42,518 nt of DNA from Faecimorpha stercoravium (GCA_018712555.1 DVGT01000035.1:1-42518); one strand, 5' to 3'; counted from the stretch's first letter, positions 15,913 to 24,445 are shown. Translations and numbers: made by a program. Notes: generated by a model not told the origin, from the sequence alone.

Positions 15913-15984
15913 AGCGCGCGACGGGATTCGAACCCGCGACCCCCGGCTTGGGAAGCCAGTGCTCCACCACTGAGCCACGCGCGC
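15913..15984 (-). tRNA. tRNA-Gly (anticodon CCC)
   Basis: A 72-base cloverleaf on the minus strand. The acceptor pairs GCGCGCG with CGCGCGC and has discriminator U, as usual for glycine. The anticodon arm CTGGC-TTCCCAA-GCCGG gives CCC, which reads GGG. The T arm is GCGGG-TTCGAAT-CCCGT. CCA is not encoded and must be added by the nucleotidyltransferase. Confidence 0.95.
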
Positions 15985-15997
15985 TGGAACGGGTTCT

Positions 15998-16026
15998 ATT
16001 ATAGTACGAACTCCATTGCTTGTCAA
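15998..16026 (-). promoter_or_regulatory. promoter of tRNA-Gly
   Basis: On the minus strand: TTGACA (16026-16021), 17 bases, TATAAT (16003-15998). This is a perfect consensus promoter, 13 bases before the tRNA 5' end. Confidence 0.9.
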
Positions 16027-16073
16027 GCCATTTTCAAAAAGATGCCACTATTTTTCAGAGGATTCATTTTGTA

Positions 16074-16113
16074 ATGATTTGAGCTGAACCTTACCAGGTC
16101 CGGCTCAAATCAT
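16074..16113 (-). terminator. hairpin after degV, probable weak terminator
   Basis: ATGATTTGAGC and GCTCAAATCAT form an 11-pair stem with an inner ACCT/AGGT pair set. It lies 21 bases past the degV stop. The T-run on the minus strand is poor (TTACAAAATG), so it may terminate weakly or mainly protect the mRNA 3' end. Confidence 0.55.
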
Positions 16114-16134
16114 ATTTCGACTTCTCTGTCTGCA

Positions 16135-17001
16135 TTACGTTTCATATAGTGGCTGAATAAAAATACCCAGAAGGCCAGGACCGGTATGCACGGTAAGGGC
16201 AGGACTGATCGGCCCTTCGAAGATGGTCTGATCCTTGGGCAGACGGTCACGCAGCAGCGCGACAACTTGTTTGGCCTCTTCGGGAGCCCCTGCTTGGGCA
16301 ACCCCTACATGATAGCGGGATGTACATCCGGAAATCTGATTAAGAACCAGATCCACTGCTTTATGCAGAGATTTCTCGCGGCCTCGGGACTTCGCTACGG
16401 TATAATATACGCCGTCTTCATTGCAGGAAATGACGGGCTTCAGGTTGAGAGCGGTTCCTACGATGCCGGTCACTTTACCGATACGGCCGCCTTTTACCAG
16501 GTATTCCAATGTATTGACACAGAAATACACATGAGAACGCTCTACGCTATACTCTAAACGAGATACAATCTGATCAAAAGGAAGTCCCTGCGCGATCAGA
16601 TCTGCGGCATACATAGCCTGACATCCGGCGCCGATACCGATATTCTTGGTATCAATCAAAGCGGTCTCCAATTGCGGATAATCCAGACTGGCCAGACGAA
16701 GCATGTTGAAGGTGCCCGACAATCCAGATGAGATTGTGATAATGATAAGCTGACGATATCCTGCATTCAGGATTTTCTGAAAAGCATCCGTGATCTGACC
16801 GCCATCTGGAAGTGAGGTCTTGGGAACTTCCCAGGGCATCCTGGCAAAAATTTCCTCTGAAGAGATCTGAACCCGATCTTCATATTCTCCTTCCGGGTAA
16901 ATGACACGCAGGGGAACGATAAAGATATTTTCGTATTTTTCTAGATAAGAATCGGGAACATCCGTGCCGGAGTCCACTAAGATAGCTATTTGATCTGCCA
17001 C
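16135..17001 (-). CDS. DegV family fatty-acid-binding protein
   Basis: A 288-residue DegV/FakB-type protein. The family binds fatty acids in the cytoplasm and, in FakAB systems, presents them for phosphorylation. Motifs: DSGTDVP at the N-terminus, PKTSLPD with the conserved Thr-Ser, the ISSGLSGTFN lipid-site loop, and VKGGRIGKVTG in the C-terminal domain. The start is taken as GTG at 17001 because GGAGG lies 8 bases upstream; in-frame ATGs at 17016 and 17037 would place that site inside the coding region. The promoter (17042-17069) is divergent to that of the DUF1836 gene. No FakA partner is seen in the window. Confidence 0.9.
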   Translation of the reverse strand: MADQIAILVDSGTDVPDSYLEKYENIFIVPLRVIYPEGEYEDRVQISSEEIFARMPWEVPKTSLPDGGQITDAFQKILNAGYRQLIIITISSGLSGTFNMLRLASLDYPQLETALIDTKNIGIGAGCQAMYAADLIAQGLPFDQIVSRLEYSVERSHVYFCVNTLEYLVKGGRIGKVTGIVGTALNLKPVISCNEDGVYYTVAKSRGREKSLHKAVDLVLNQISGCTSRYHVGVAQAGAPEEAKQVVALLRDRLPKDQTIFEGPISPALTVHTGPGLLGIFIQPLYET

Positions 17002-17041
17002 AACTAAAACCTCCATCCCACAGCATCTGGTTTTCAATAAC

Positions 17042-17069
17042 AGTATAACACGACTCCAGGATATGTCAA
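17042..17069 (-). promoter_or_regulatory. promoter of degV
   Basis: On the minus strand: TTGACA (17069-17064), 16 bases, TATACT (17047-17042). It lies back to back with the promoter at 17090. Confidence 0.75.
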
Positions 17070-17089
17070 GCAGATTTCAAAATAAAATA

Positions 17090-17118
17090 TTGACTTTTTG
17101 CAAAACAGATGCTAAGAT
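17090..17118 (+). promoter_or_regulatory. promoter of the DUF1836-rlmI pair
   Basis: TTGACT (17090-17095), 17 bases, TAAGAT (17113-17118), about 36 bases before the start codon and after a short A/T-rich leader. Confidence 0.65.
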
Positions 17119-17153
17119 GAATCTAATTATACATTATAAAGGAGAGTGGGAAG

Positions 17154-17693
17154 ATGGAGGATCATTTTCTTCAATCCTCATATGCACAGGAGATTATGGA
17201 ATTCCATTGTCCCCGTTATGATGAGCTTCCGGGGATTGATTTATACATGGATCAGGTGCTGAGCGTCATCGAAGATGCGCTAAGAGTGTTTTCTTTAGGG
17301 GAGAAAATGCTGACATCCTCAATGGTAAACAACTACGTCAAGCAGAAAATCGTTTCTCCGCCCGTCAACAAGAAGTATTCGAGAAAACACTTGGCATATT
17401 TGATGGTGGTTTGTATTTTGAAAAAGGTGTTCAGTATCTCAGAGATCTGTCGTATGATTACCATGCAAATGGAAAGTCATCCATTAGAAACGACGTATGA
17501 TTTGTTTTGTCAGGAGATGGAACAGGCGTTGCGCACGGCTTTCGTGGGAGACCCTATGGATGAGATGCAAGATAAAGGACAGGAAGCTGAACTGCTGCGC
17601 AGTGCGGTACTTTCCTTTGCACAAAAGGTGAGGGTGCAGAAATATCTGGAATACCGTCTGGAGAAGGACCACGCGGAGGAGAAGGGAGAGTAA
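17154..17693 (+). CDS. DUF1836 domain protein
   Basis: A 179-residue protein matching the DUF1836 pattern. The conserved core is YDELPGIDLYMDQVLSVIE, followed by LTSSMVNNYVKQKIVSPPVNKKYSRKHLAYLMVVCILKKVFSI (here split by memory of the family into two helix-turn-helix-like segments), about residues 20-110. MerR-like winged-helix relationships have been suggested for this family, so a DNA-binding regulator is possible. The C-terminal 60 residues are charged and variable. It ends 6 bases before the methyltransferase gene and is probably co-transcribed with it. The role is unknown. Confidence 0.8.
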   Translation: MEDHFLQSSYAQEIMEFHCPRYDELPGIDLYMDQVLSVIEDALRVFSLGEKMLTSSMVNNYVKQKIVSPPVNKKYSRKHLAYLMVVCILKKVFSISEICRMITMQMESHPLETTYDLFCQEMEQALRTAFVGDPMDEMQDKGQEAELLRSAVLSFAQKVRVQKYLEYRLEKDHAEEKGE

Positions 17694-17699
17694 TCACGG

Positions 17700-18896
17700 A
17701 TGGCAACGGCAATACTCAAGAAGGGGGAAGGGCGGTTCCTGCGCGCAGGAGGACTCTGGATTTTTGATAATGAGATCGATAGAATCGAAGGAGATTTTGA
17801 GAATGGGGATGTGATCGGCGTCCAGAGCGATCGGGGATATGATCTGGGATGTGGTTTTATCAATCTGCATTCGAAGATTCGCATTCGCATGGTGAGCAGC
17901 CGGCCCGGGCAAACCATTACAGAAGAATTGCTCTCGCAGCGCCTGCAGAATGCCTGGGAATATCGTAAGCGTACAGTGGATACGGCAAGCTGCCGCATCG
18001 TCTTTGCGGAGGCGGATTATCTGCCGGGACTGGTGGTAGACAAGTTCTCAGATATTTTGGTGGTACAATCTATGGCGTTGGGGATGGATCGCTGGAAAGT
18101 CGTGATCGTGGAGCTTCTCAAGGAGATTCTGGCGAGGGATGGGATTTCGATTCGAGGTGTGTATGAACGCAGCGATGGTAAGGTCAGGCTACAGGAGGGA
18201 ATGGAGCGTGTCAAGGGCTTCATTGGCCCATCCTTTGATACCCAGGTCGAGATCGTGGAAAATGGGATCCGTTATCTGGTGGATGTGGAAAACGGTCAGA
18301 AGACGGGGTATTTCCTGGATCAGAAGTATAATCGGCTGGCGATCCAGCGGCTTTGTCAGAATGCTCGGGTACTGGATCTGTTCACGCATACGGGATCGTT
18401 TGCACTGAATGCAGCCAAGGGGGGCGCTAGAGAGGTGCTGGGAGTGGACGCTTCGGAACTGGGTGTAGAACAGGCGCGGCGCAATGCGCAGTTGAATGGG
18501 CTGGAACAGATTGTAAGCTTTCAATGTGCCGATGTTTTCGAGCTGCTGCCGGAATTAGAGAGAAGGGGAGAGCAGTATGATGTGATCATCCTGGATCCTC
18601 CGGCTTTCACCAAATCTCAGAATTCCGTTAAGAATGCGACAAGAGGGTATCGCGAGATCAACCTGCGAGCCATGAAACTGCTGAAAGACGGTGGGTATCT
18701 GGCGAGTTGTTCCTGTTCCCATTTCATGACGTATGAACTCTTCACGAAGACGATTGCGCAGGCGGCATCCTCTGCACACCGCAGGGTTCGGCAGGTGGAA
18801 TTTCGCACACAGGCGCCAGATCATCCGATTCTCTGGGCGGCGGACGAGTCCTATTATCTGAAATTCTATATTCTTCAGATTTGCAGAAACTATTGA
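17700..18896 (+). CDS. rlmI: class I SAM-dependent rRNA methyltransferase, RlmI-like
   Basis: A 398-residue methyltransferase with an N-terminal PUA domain (LKKGEGRFLRAGGLWIFDNEI, about 1-75), a central RlmI-type domain and a C-terminal Rossmann SAM domain (VLDLFTHTGSFALNAAKGGA near 222-241). DPPAF in the catalytic loop and SCSCSHFM near the end are typical of the m5C23S-rRNA enzymes RlmI/RlmL-C. It probably methylates a cytosine of 23S rRNA; the exact position is inferred from the family. Length matches (about 396). The gene ends just before the second Bce-type operator. Confidence 0.88.
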   Translation: MATAILKKGEGRFLRAGGLWIFDNEIDRIEGDFENGDVIGVQSDRGYDLGCGFINLHSKIRIRMVSSRPGQTITEELLSQRLQNAWEYRKRTVDTASCRIVFAEADYLPGLVVDKFSDILVVQSMALGMDRWKVVIVELLKEILARDGISIRGVYERSDGKVRLQEGMERVKGFIGPSFDTQVEIVENGIRYLVDVENGQKTGYFLDQKYNRLAIQRLCQNARVLDLFTHTGSFALNAAKGGAREVLGVDASELGVEQARRNAQLNGLEQIVSFQCADVFELLPELERRGEQYDVIILDPPAFTKSQNSVKNATRGYREINLRAMKLLKDGGYLASCSCSHFMTYELFTKTIAQAASSAHRRVRQVEFRTQAPDHPILWAADESYYLKFYILQICRNY

Positions 18897-18901
18897 TATT
18901 C

Positions 18902-18977
18902 CTTACGAAAGTGTAAGATACTGTGGGAGAAATGTAAGATGCTTCGATGGCACTCCATTTCTCCCGTTTGTTATAAT
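18902..18977 (+). promoter_or_regulatory. BceR-type operator and promoter of the solo permease
   Basis: A perfect dyad CTTACGAAAGTGTAAG (18902-18917) is followed by another GTAAG 21 bases on (18934-18938), then CGATGG and TATAAT (18972-18977). Order and spacing match the bceAB-like promoter at 11674-11747 within one or two bases at each step. There is again no good -35. The response regulator at 9994 is the obvious candidate activator. Confidence 0.75.
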
Positions 18978-19007
18978 GGGTTCAGTCCATGAAGGAGGGA
19001 TTCATAT

Positions 19008-21065
19008 ATGAGTAAAGGGTTTTATTCAAAGTTAGCATGGAATGGAATTCGTAAAAATAAGAAGTTCTATACGCCCTATATTTTGACTTGTATTGGGATG
19101 ATCATGATGTATTATATCGTGTCCTTTCTCAGCGTCAGTCCACAGGTGACGAATATGAGCGGAGGCGATACAATCCAAGTCATGCTGAGTTTGGGGTGCG
19201 GCGTCATTAGCGTATTTTCGATTCTATTTCTATTTTATACCAATTCTTTTCTGATGCGCAGGAGAAAGAAGGAATTTGGCCTATATAACATCCTGGGTAT
19301 GGGAAAAGGGAATCTGGCACGGATTCTTCTGTGGGAGACGTTGATCGTCACAGTGCTTTCCTTAGGGATTGGCCTTCTTTGCGGTATTATTTTATCGAAA
19401 GTGGCGGAATTGGGTATGCTGAATATACTGTCCTTGGAAGTCTCCTTTGCGTTTCAGATTGAAATACAGGCGGTGTATCAGACGATCGTGTTGTTTTTGG
19501 TGATTTTCGCCCTGATCCTGCTGAATAGTCTGCGACAGATCCATTTGACGAATCCGATAGAGCTTTTGCATAGTGAGACGGTGGGAGAAAAGCCACCGAA
19601 GGCCAATTGGGTTCTGGCGGTTTTGGGACTGTTTCTTCTAGGAGGAGCCTATTGGCTTGCCGTCTCCATTCAGGATCCGCTGTCCGCATTCATCTGGTTT
19701 TTTGTGGCCGTCATCATGGTCATCATTGGAACGTATTTTCTCTTTATTGCGGGTTCCGTTTCTTTTTGCAAGCTGCTGCAGAAGAATAAACGCTATTATT
19801 ATAAAACGCATCACTTTATCTCTGTTTCATCCATGGTCTATCGGATGAAGCGGAACGGAGCAGGCTTGGCTTCAATCTGTATTCTATGCACAATGGTGCT
19901 GGTCATGGTGTCCTCAACAATTTGTCTTTATATCGGAACAGAGGATAGTCTGCGGACGCGTTACCCCAGACATATCAACCTGGATACGACGATTCAGGCG
20001 TTTAACGAGGCGGATGAAGTACAGATGGATAAAATTCGGCAGATTTCTGCAGAGGTGGTATCTGAATATGGGCAGGAAATGTCACAGGTGCTGGATTATC
20101 GAGTCGCGGGTCTCGTCGGCTACTTGAACGAGGATCAGATTATCCTGGGTGAATCCAGACTGACGGAATTTCATTGGGATGGATATTCGGATGTTTGGCA
20201 GATCTACGTAGTACCTCTGGAAGATTATAATCGACTGATGGGACAGAGTGAGACATTAGAAGCGGACGAGGTCCTGATCTATACGACCAAGATGGGGGAA
20301 TATACCGCGGATACGATTACATTTGAGGACGGAAATCCGATGCGCGTCAAGAAGGTGGTCGATGATTTTGCGGATAACGGCGTAGACGCTATGCAGGTAA
20401 TCCCTTCTCTCTATATCTTTGTTTCGGATTTCCAGAAGGTAGTGGAGCCCCTGTTGGGGATGGAAAACCTTACATCTGGCATAGTCTCTCTTCATTGGTT
20501 TTATGGCTTCGATTTGAACTGTGAAGACGAAAAGCAGATAGAGATCATGGATGAGCTGGGAAGGCGTATCGATCTGTTGGAGATAGAGAGTGGAGAGGGG
20601 GCGCCGATCACTTCCTATGAGGCGGTCGCTAAGGAGCGAACCAGTTTTTATGGATTGTATGGCGGATTATTCTTCTTAGGAGTTCTTTTAGGAATCGTAT
20701 TCCTGTTCGCAGCTGTTCTGATTATTTATTATAAACAGATTTCGGAAGGGTACGAGGATCAGTCTCGTTTTGAGATCATGCAGAAGGTGGGGATGAACCG
20801 CAGGGAGATCAAAAAGAGTATCAATTCCCAGATTCTGACTGTCTTCTTTCTGCCGCTGCTGACGGCCGGTGTGCATCTATGTTTTGCATTTCCATTGATC
20901 TATAAGCTGCTTGCGCTGTTCAGCCTGACGAATCTTTCTTTGCTGATCCTGGTGACAGTCATATGCTATCTGATTTTCTCGCTGTTCTATGTGGTGATTT
21001 ATCGTGTGACCTCTCATGCCTATTATTCTATTGTCAGTGGCATTCGCAGCGCGGAAAACGGATAA
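19008..21065 (+). CDS. BceB-like ABC permease without an adjacent ATPase
   Basis: A 685-residue protein with the same architecture as the permease at 12543: ten predicted helices, a large external domain (about 305-545) and the FtsX-type block IIYYKQISEGYEDQSRFEI near the C-terminus. N-terminal sequence similarity is strong (FYTPYILTCIGMIMMYYIV). No ATPase or kinase gene adjoins it. Its promoter copies the bceAB-like operator, so it may share the ATPase encoded at 11780 and be induced together. AAGGAGGG precedes the ATG. The external domain differs from its paralogue, suggesting another peptide ligand. Confidence 0.9.
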   Translation: MSKGFYSKLAWNGIRKNKKFYTPYILTCIGMIMMYYIVSFLSVSPQVTNMSGGDTIQVMLSLGCGVISVFSILFLFYTNSFLMRRRKKEFGLYNILGMGKGNLARILLWETLIVTVLSLGIGLLCGIILSKVAELGMLNILSLEVSFAFQIEIQAVYQTIVLFLVIFALILLNSLRQIHLTNPIELLHSETVGEKPPKANWVLAVLGLFLLGGAYWLAVSIQDPLSAFIWFFVAVIMVIIGTYFLFIAGSVSFCKLLQKNKRYYYKTHHFISVSSMVYRMKRNGAGLASICILCTMVLVMVSSTICLYIGTEDSLRTRYPRHINLDTTIQAFNEADEVQMDKIRQISAEVVSEYGQEMSQVLDYRVAGLVGYLNEDQIILGESRLTEFHWDGYSDVWQIYVVPLEDYNRLMGQSETLEADEVLIYTTKMGEYTADTITFEDGNPMRVKKVVDDFADNGVDAMQVIPSLYIFVSDFQKVVEPLLGMENLTSGIVSLHWFYGFDLNCEDEKQIEIMDELGRRIDLLEIESGEGAPITSYEAVAKERTSFYGLYGGLFFLGVLLGIVFLFAAVLIIYYKQISEGYEDQSRFEIMQKVGMNRREIKKSINSQILTVFFLPLLTAGVHLCFAFPLIYKLLALFSLTNLSLLILVTVICYLIFSLFYVVIYRVTSHAYYSIVSGIRSAENG

Positions 21066-21071
21066 TAAATG

Positions 21072-21112
21072 GGGCTTGGAAAAACGAATTCACGTTTTCC
21101 CAAGCCCTTTTA
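21072..21112 (+). terminator. terminator between the solo permease and uvrB
   Basis: GGGCTTGGAAAAACG pairs with CGTTTTCCCAAGCCC around AATTCA (21072-21107) and is followed by TTTTAT. It mainly serves the plus strand; the symmetric stem may also slow uvrB transcripts arriving from the other side. Confidence 0.85.
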
Positions 21113-23110
21113 TGACAGCTCTGTCAGATATCCGCGTAATGTAATGAGTTCATCGCGAATTTCCGCGGCATCTTCGAATCGAAGATCGGCCGCGGCCTTT
21201 TTCATTTCTTTTTCCAGTTTTGCGATGGCCTGCTGTAGTTCTTTGCGACTCATGGATTCAGGATCCTTCTGTCCCTTGCGTTCTGTTTTCTCGGTTGTTT
21301 CCAGGGTAGCACGAATGACGTCGCGCACATCTTTCTGAATACTCCTGGGCGTGATGCCATGCGCTTCATTATACTGTTGCTGGATAGTACGGCGTCTCTC
21401 GGTCTCGTCTATGGCTCTCTGCATGGAGTCGGTCATCATATCCGCATAGAGAATGACATGGCCGTCCACATTTCTGGCCGCCCGTCCTATAGTCTGTATG
21501 AGGGCCGTCTCAGAACGAAGAAATCCTTCTTTATCTGCATCCAATATGGCGATCAAAGACACCTCCGGGATATCCAGACCCTCTCGCAGCAGATTGATAC
21601 CTACAAGCACATCGTATACGCCGGTTCGAAGATCTCTTACGATTTCCAGGCGTTCCAGCGTATCCACTTCCGAATGAAGATACTGTACCTTGACCCCTGC
21701 CTCCTGCAGGTACTTCGTCAGATCTTCGGCCATTTTTTTGGTCAAGGTGGTGACTAATGTTTTCTGTCCTTTCTGCGTGACTTGCTGAATCTCATACAGA
21801 AGGTCATCAATCTGTCCGCGGGAGGGACGAATTTCGACCTGCGGATCCAATAGCCCGGTAGGCCGGATGACTTGTTCCGCCTTCAATTCTTCATGTTCGG
21901 CTTCATAGGGACCGGGCGTGGCAGAGACAAAGAGCATCTGATGAATCTTCTGTTCAAACTCATCAAAACGAAGGGGACGGTTGTCCTTCGCGGAAGGGAG
22001 ACGGAAACCATAATCTACAAGGGTCGTCTTTCGAGCCTGATCGCCGTTATACATGCCGCGCACCTGCGGAATCGTCATATGGGATTCGTCCACAATCATC
22101 AGAAAGTCTTCCGGAAAATAGTCTAGCAGCGTATGCGGGGTGCTGCCCGCCGCACGACCGGACAAATGCCGGGAATAGTTCTCGATTCCACTGCAGTAGC
22201 CGGTTTCACGGAGCATCTCAATATCAAAGTTCGTTCGCTGTGCGATTCGCTGTGCCTCTAGAAGTTTGTCCTGACTCCGGAAAAAGGCAACTTGTTCATC
22301 TAGCTCATCTTCGATACGCCGTATGGCGCCCGCCATTTTTTCAGGTGCGATGACGTAGTGAGAGGCAGGGAAGATCAGCATATGCTGGCAGACCGCCAAA
22401 ATTTCACCGGTCAGCGTATCCAACTGTACGATACGCTCCACTTCGTCTCCAAAAAACTCTACGCGATAGGCTTTGCTTTCTTCTGAAATCGGGACGATCT
22501 CCAGCACATCACCCCGCACACGGAAGGTTCCGCGGACCAGATTCATATCGTTGCGGGTGTACTGCAGATCCACCAGGCGGCGCAGCACTTCATCACGATC
22601 TCGGATCATACCTGGCCGCAGAGAGAGCGTCATGCTATTGTAATCAATGGGATCTCCCAATCCATAGATGCAGGAAACGCTGGCAACGATGATCACGTCC
22701 GTGCGTTCAAACAGGGCCGCTGTTGCAGAGTGACGCAGCTTATCGATCTCGTCATTCACGGCACTGTCTTTTTCAATATAGAGGTCAGTCTGTGGAACAT
22801 ACGCTTCAGGCTGATAATAATCATAATAAGAGACGAAATATTCGACAGCGTTATGGGGGAAAAATTCTTTGAACTCACTGTAAAGCTGGGCGGCCAGCGT
22901 TTTGTTGTGCGCCAGCACTAACGTGGGTTTTTGTAAAGCCTGAATCACATTGGCCATGGTAAAGGTCTTACCAGAACCGGTAACGCCCAGAAGCGTTTCA
23001 AAACGATTGCCTGCTTGAAAACCTTTTACCAGTTCCGCGATGGCCTGGGGCTGATCTCCCGTAGGTTGAAACGGAGATACCAGTTCGAAGGGTTGTTGTA
23101 TCTGTTCCAT
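21110..23110 (-). CDS. uvrB: excinuclease ABC subunit B
   Basis: A 666-residue UvrB, the DNA-damage verification helicase-like subunit that receives damaged DNA from UvrA and recruits UvrC. Walker A is GVTGSGKT (42-49). The DNA-clamping beta hairpin is SYYDYYQPEAYVPQTD. DESHMTIPQ is the DEAD-like box and QTIGRAARN is motif VI. The C-terminal UVR motif (LEKEMKKAAADLRFEDAAEIRDE) binds UvrA/UvrC. Length is normal. Transcribed alone from the promoter at 23142; unlike uvrA, no LexA box is visible there. Confidence 0.97.
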   Translation of the reverse strand: MEQIQQPFELVSPFQPTGDQPQAIAELVKGFQAGNRFETLLGVTGSGKTFTMANVIQALQKPTLVLAHNKTLAAQLYSEFKEFFPHNAVEYFVSYYDYYQPEAYVPQTDLYIEKDSAVNDEIDKLRHSATAALFERTDVIIVASVSCIYGLGDPIDYNSMTLSLRPGMIRDRDEVLRRLVDLQYTRNDMNLVRGTFRVRGDVLEIVPISEESKAYRVEFFGDEVERIVQLDTLTGEILAVCQHMLIFPASHYVIAPEKMAGAIRRIEDELDEQVAFFRSQDKLLEAQRIAQRTNFDIEMLRETGYCSGIENYSRHLSGRAAGSTPHTLLDYFPEDFLMIVDESHMTIPQVRGMYNGDQARKTTLVDYGFRLPSAKDNRPLRFDEFEQKIHQMLFVSATPGPYEAEHEELKAEQVIRPTGLLDPQVEIRPSRGQIDDLLYEIQQVTQKGQKTLVTTLTKKMAEDLTKYLQEAGVKVQYLHSEVDTLERLEIVRDLRTGVYDVLVGINLLREGLDIPEVSLIAILDADKEGFLRSETALIQTIGRAARNVDGHVILYADMMTDSMQRAIDETERRRTIQQQYNEAHGITPRSIQKDVRDVIRATLETTEKTERKGQKDPESMSRKELQQAIAKLEKEMKKAAADLRFEDAAEIRDELITLRGYLTELS

Positions 23111-23141
23111 AGCTGCCTCCTGTATGTTTTGATGGGATTTT

Positions 23142-23170
23142 AGTATACAACGGTCACATCAGAAAGTCAA
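23142..23170 (-). promoter_or_regulatory. promoter of uvrB
   Basis: On the minus strand: TTGACT (23170-23165), 17 bases, TATACT (23147-23142), about 32 bases before the ATG. No GAAC-N4-GTTC LexA box was found around it. Confidence 0.7.
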
Positions 23171-23185
23171 TGGAGAATTCGGGGG

Positions 23186-23214
23186 TTGCCTTTTCCAGGC
23201 ATTGGCGGTATAAT
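23186..23214 (+). promoter_or_regulatory. promoter of the third Gfo/Idh gene
   Basis: TTGCCT (23186-23191), 17 bases, TATAAT (23209-23214). Its position rules out the upstream ATG at 23170 as the gene start and supports the GTG at 23251. Confidence 0.7.
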
Positions 23215-23250
23215 GCAATCAAACAGTGGACCGAGAAGGAGGGACAGATC

Positions 23251-24243
23251 GTGAAGAAATATCGAGTCGGAATTGTCGGCTGCGGAGGCATTGCTCGTGT
23301 TCATGCCCAGTGCCTGATGCAGATGGAGAATACAGAACTTGTATGTTTTGCAGATATTCGGCAGGAACGAGCAGCGTCTTTTGCAGAAGACTATGGCGGC
23401 CATGCCTATAACAGCCTGGAGGATATGCTGTCCGAAGAGACGCTGGATGTATTGCATATTTGTACACCACATGCACTGCACGTTCCGATGGTACTGGCGG
23501 CAGCGGAGAAGGGAATTCATGTTTTTACGGAGAAACCGGCCGCTATAAATGCGGAACAGATGGGGCAACTCATGGCAGCCGGCGAAAAGGTGCGAATTGG
23601 AGTCTGTTTTCAGAATCGGTATAATGACAATTTTGGTTATGTGCAAAGAGCGCTGCAGAATGGCGAGGGAGGAAAAATACTGGGCGGACGCGCTTTTGTG
23701 ACATGGCACAGGGACGAGCCCTATTACACAGAAAGCGGTTGGAGAGGTACGATGGCGCTGGAAGGCGGTGGAGTTCTGATCAATCAGGCCATTCATACGC
23801 TGGATCTGCTCACGATGCTTCTGGGGGATCCTGTGGGAGTGGAAGCCACGTCGGTGAACCATCATCTGAAAGGGATTATTGAAACGGAAGATACGTTAGA
23901 AGCATGGATTCAGTATAAAAATGGCGTCACGGCCAGCTTTTACGCGACAAACGCATATTGTACAAACGCGCCGGTGATGATCGAGATTGCTTGTGAGAAA
24001 AGAATCTATCGCATGGAAGGGGACGAGCTCTATATTCGGGAAGAGAAGGGCGATTTTCAAAAGATCAGTTTTGCATCTAAAAAGGCCATGGGAAAGAGCT
24101 ACTGGGGAACCGGGCATCTGAGCTGTATACGTAATTTTTATTCCTCTTTAGACGGATCTGAAGAATTTGAAGTTCGGCTCCAAGAAGTAGAACGCACCAT
24201 GCAGCTTATGTTTGCGATATATCAATCGGCCAGAAAATCATGA
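23251..24243 (+). CDS. Gfo/Idh/MocA-type oxidoreductase
   Basis: A 330-residue NAD(P)-dependent dehydrogenase. VGIVGCGGIARVHAQ gives the nucleotide-binding turn at residues 5-20, VFTEKPAA is the family signature near residue 95, and GGGVLINQAIHTLDLL carries the His/Asp pair of the active site. The GTG start has AAGGAGGG 7 bases upstream and follows the promoter; an ATG at 23170 lies before the -35. It stands alone, unlike the paired oxidoreductases at 6046-8252. The sugar or polyol substrate is unknown. Confidence 0.87.
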   Translation: MKKYRVGIVGCGGIARVHAQCLMQMENTELVCFADIRQERAASFAEDYGGHAYNSLEDMLSEETLDVLHICTPHALHVPMVLAAAEKGIHVFTEKPAAINAEQMGQLMAAGEKVRIGVCFQNRYNDNFGYVQRALQNGEGGKILGGRAFVTWHRDEPYYTESGWRGTMALEGGGVLINQAIHTLDLLTMLLGDPVGVEATSVNHHLKGIIETEDTLEAWIQYKNGVTASFYATNAYCTNAPVMIEIACEKRIYRMEGDELYIREEKGDFQKISFASKKAMGKSYWGTGHLSCIRNFYSSLDGSEEFEVRLQEVERTMQLMFAIYQSARKS

Positions 24244-24332
24244 CTGGTGTGTCCGCGGTGATTCCATACCGCAGAAAAGAAGCTGCGCCTCGGGAGGGCG
24301 GTACATCTTAGAAGCGTTCTTGCGAATACAAA

Positions 24333-24368
24333 CGGAAGGGACTGTCCTGCGATAGACAGTCCCTTCCG
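24333..24368. other. perfect 14-pair hairpin after the Gfo/Idh gene
   Basis: CGGAAGGGACTGTC and GACAGTCCCTTCCG enclose an 8-base loop. There is no T-run on the plus strand and only a weak one (TTTGTATT) on the minus strand, so it is not a classical terminator for either. It may be a REP-like element or a 3' mRNA-protecting stem. The rest of the 250 bases before uvrA holds a diverged partial copy of the tex-leader element (24262-24289) and the uvrA promoter. Confidence 0.6.
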
Positions 24369-24403
24369 CTATGAAATCAGTGGGAGAAAGGCTCAAAAAG
24401 GCC

Positions 24404-24432
24404 TTGACGGCCATGCGGAAATCCTCTATAAT
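24404..24432 (+). promoter_or_regulatory. promoter of uvrA-clpC-radA
   Basis: TTGACG (24404-24409), 17 bases, TATAAT (24427-24432). A LexA box follows at 24446-24457. Confidence 0.85.
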
Positions 24433-24445
24433 ATAAAAGGCACAA

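Noticed and set aside
17510..17998. Minus-strand open frame of 162 codons opposite the DUF1836 and rlmI genes
   Set aside because: Antisense shadow of two convincing genes, with no ribosome site and no recognisable domain.
23100..23180. LexA box at uvrB
   Set aside because: No GAAC-N4-GTTC or close variant around the uvrB promoter, in contrast with uvrA.
23170..23250. Longer N-terminus (ATG at 23170) for the third Gfo/Idh protein
   Set aside because: The -35 and -10 boxes of a good promoter lie inside it and the Rossmann domain begins just after the GTG at 23251.
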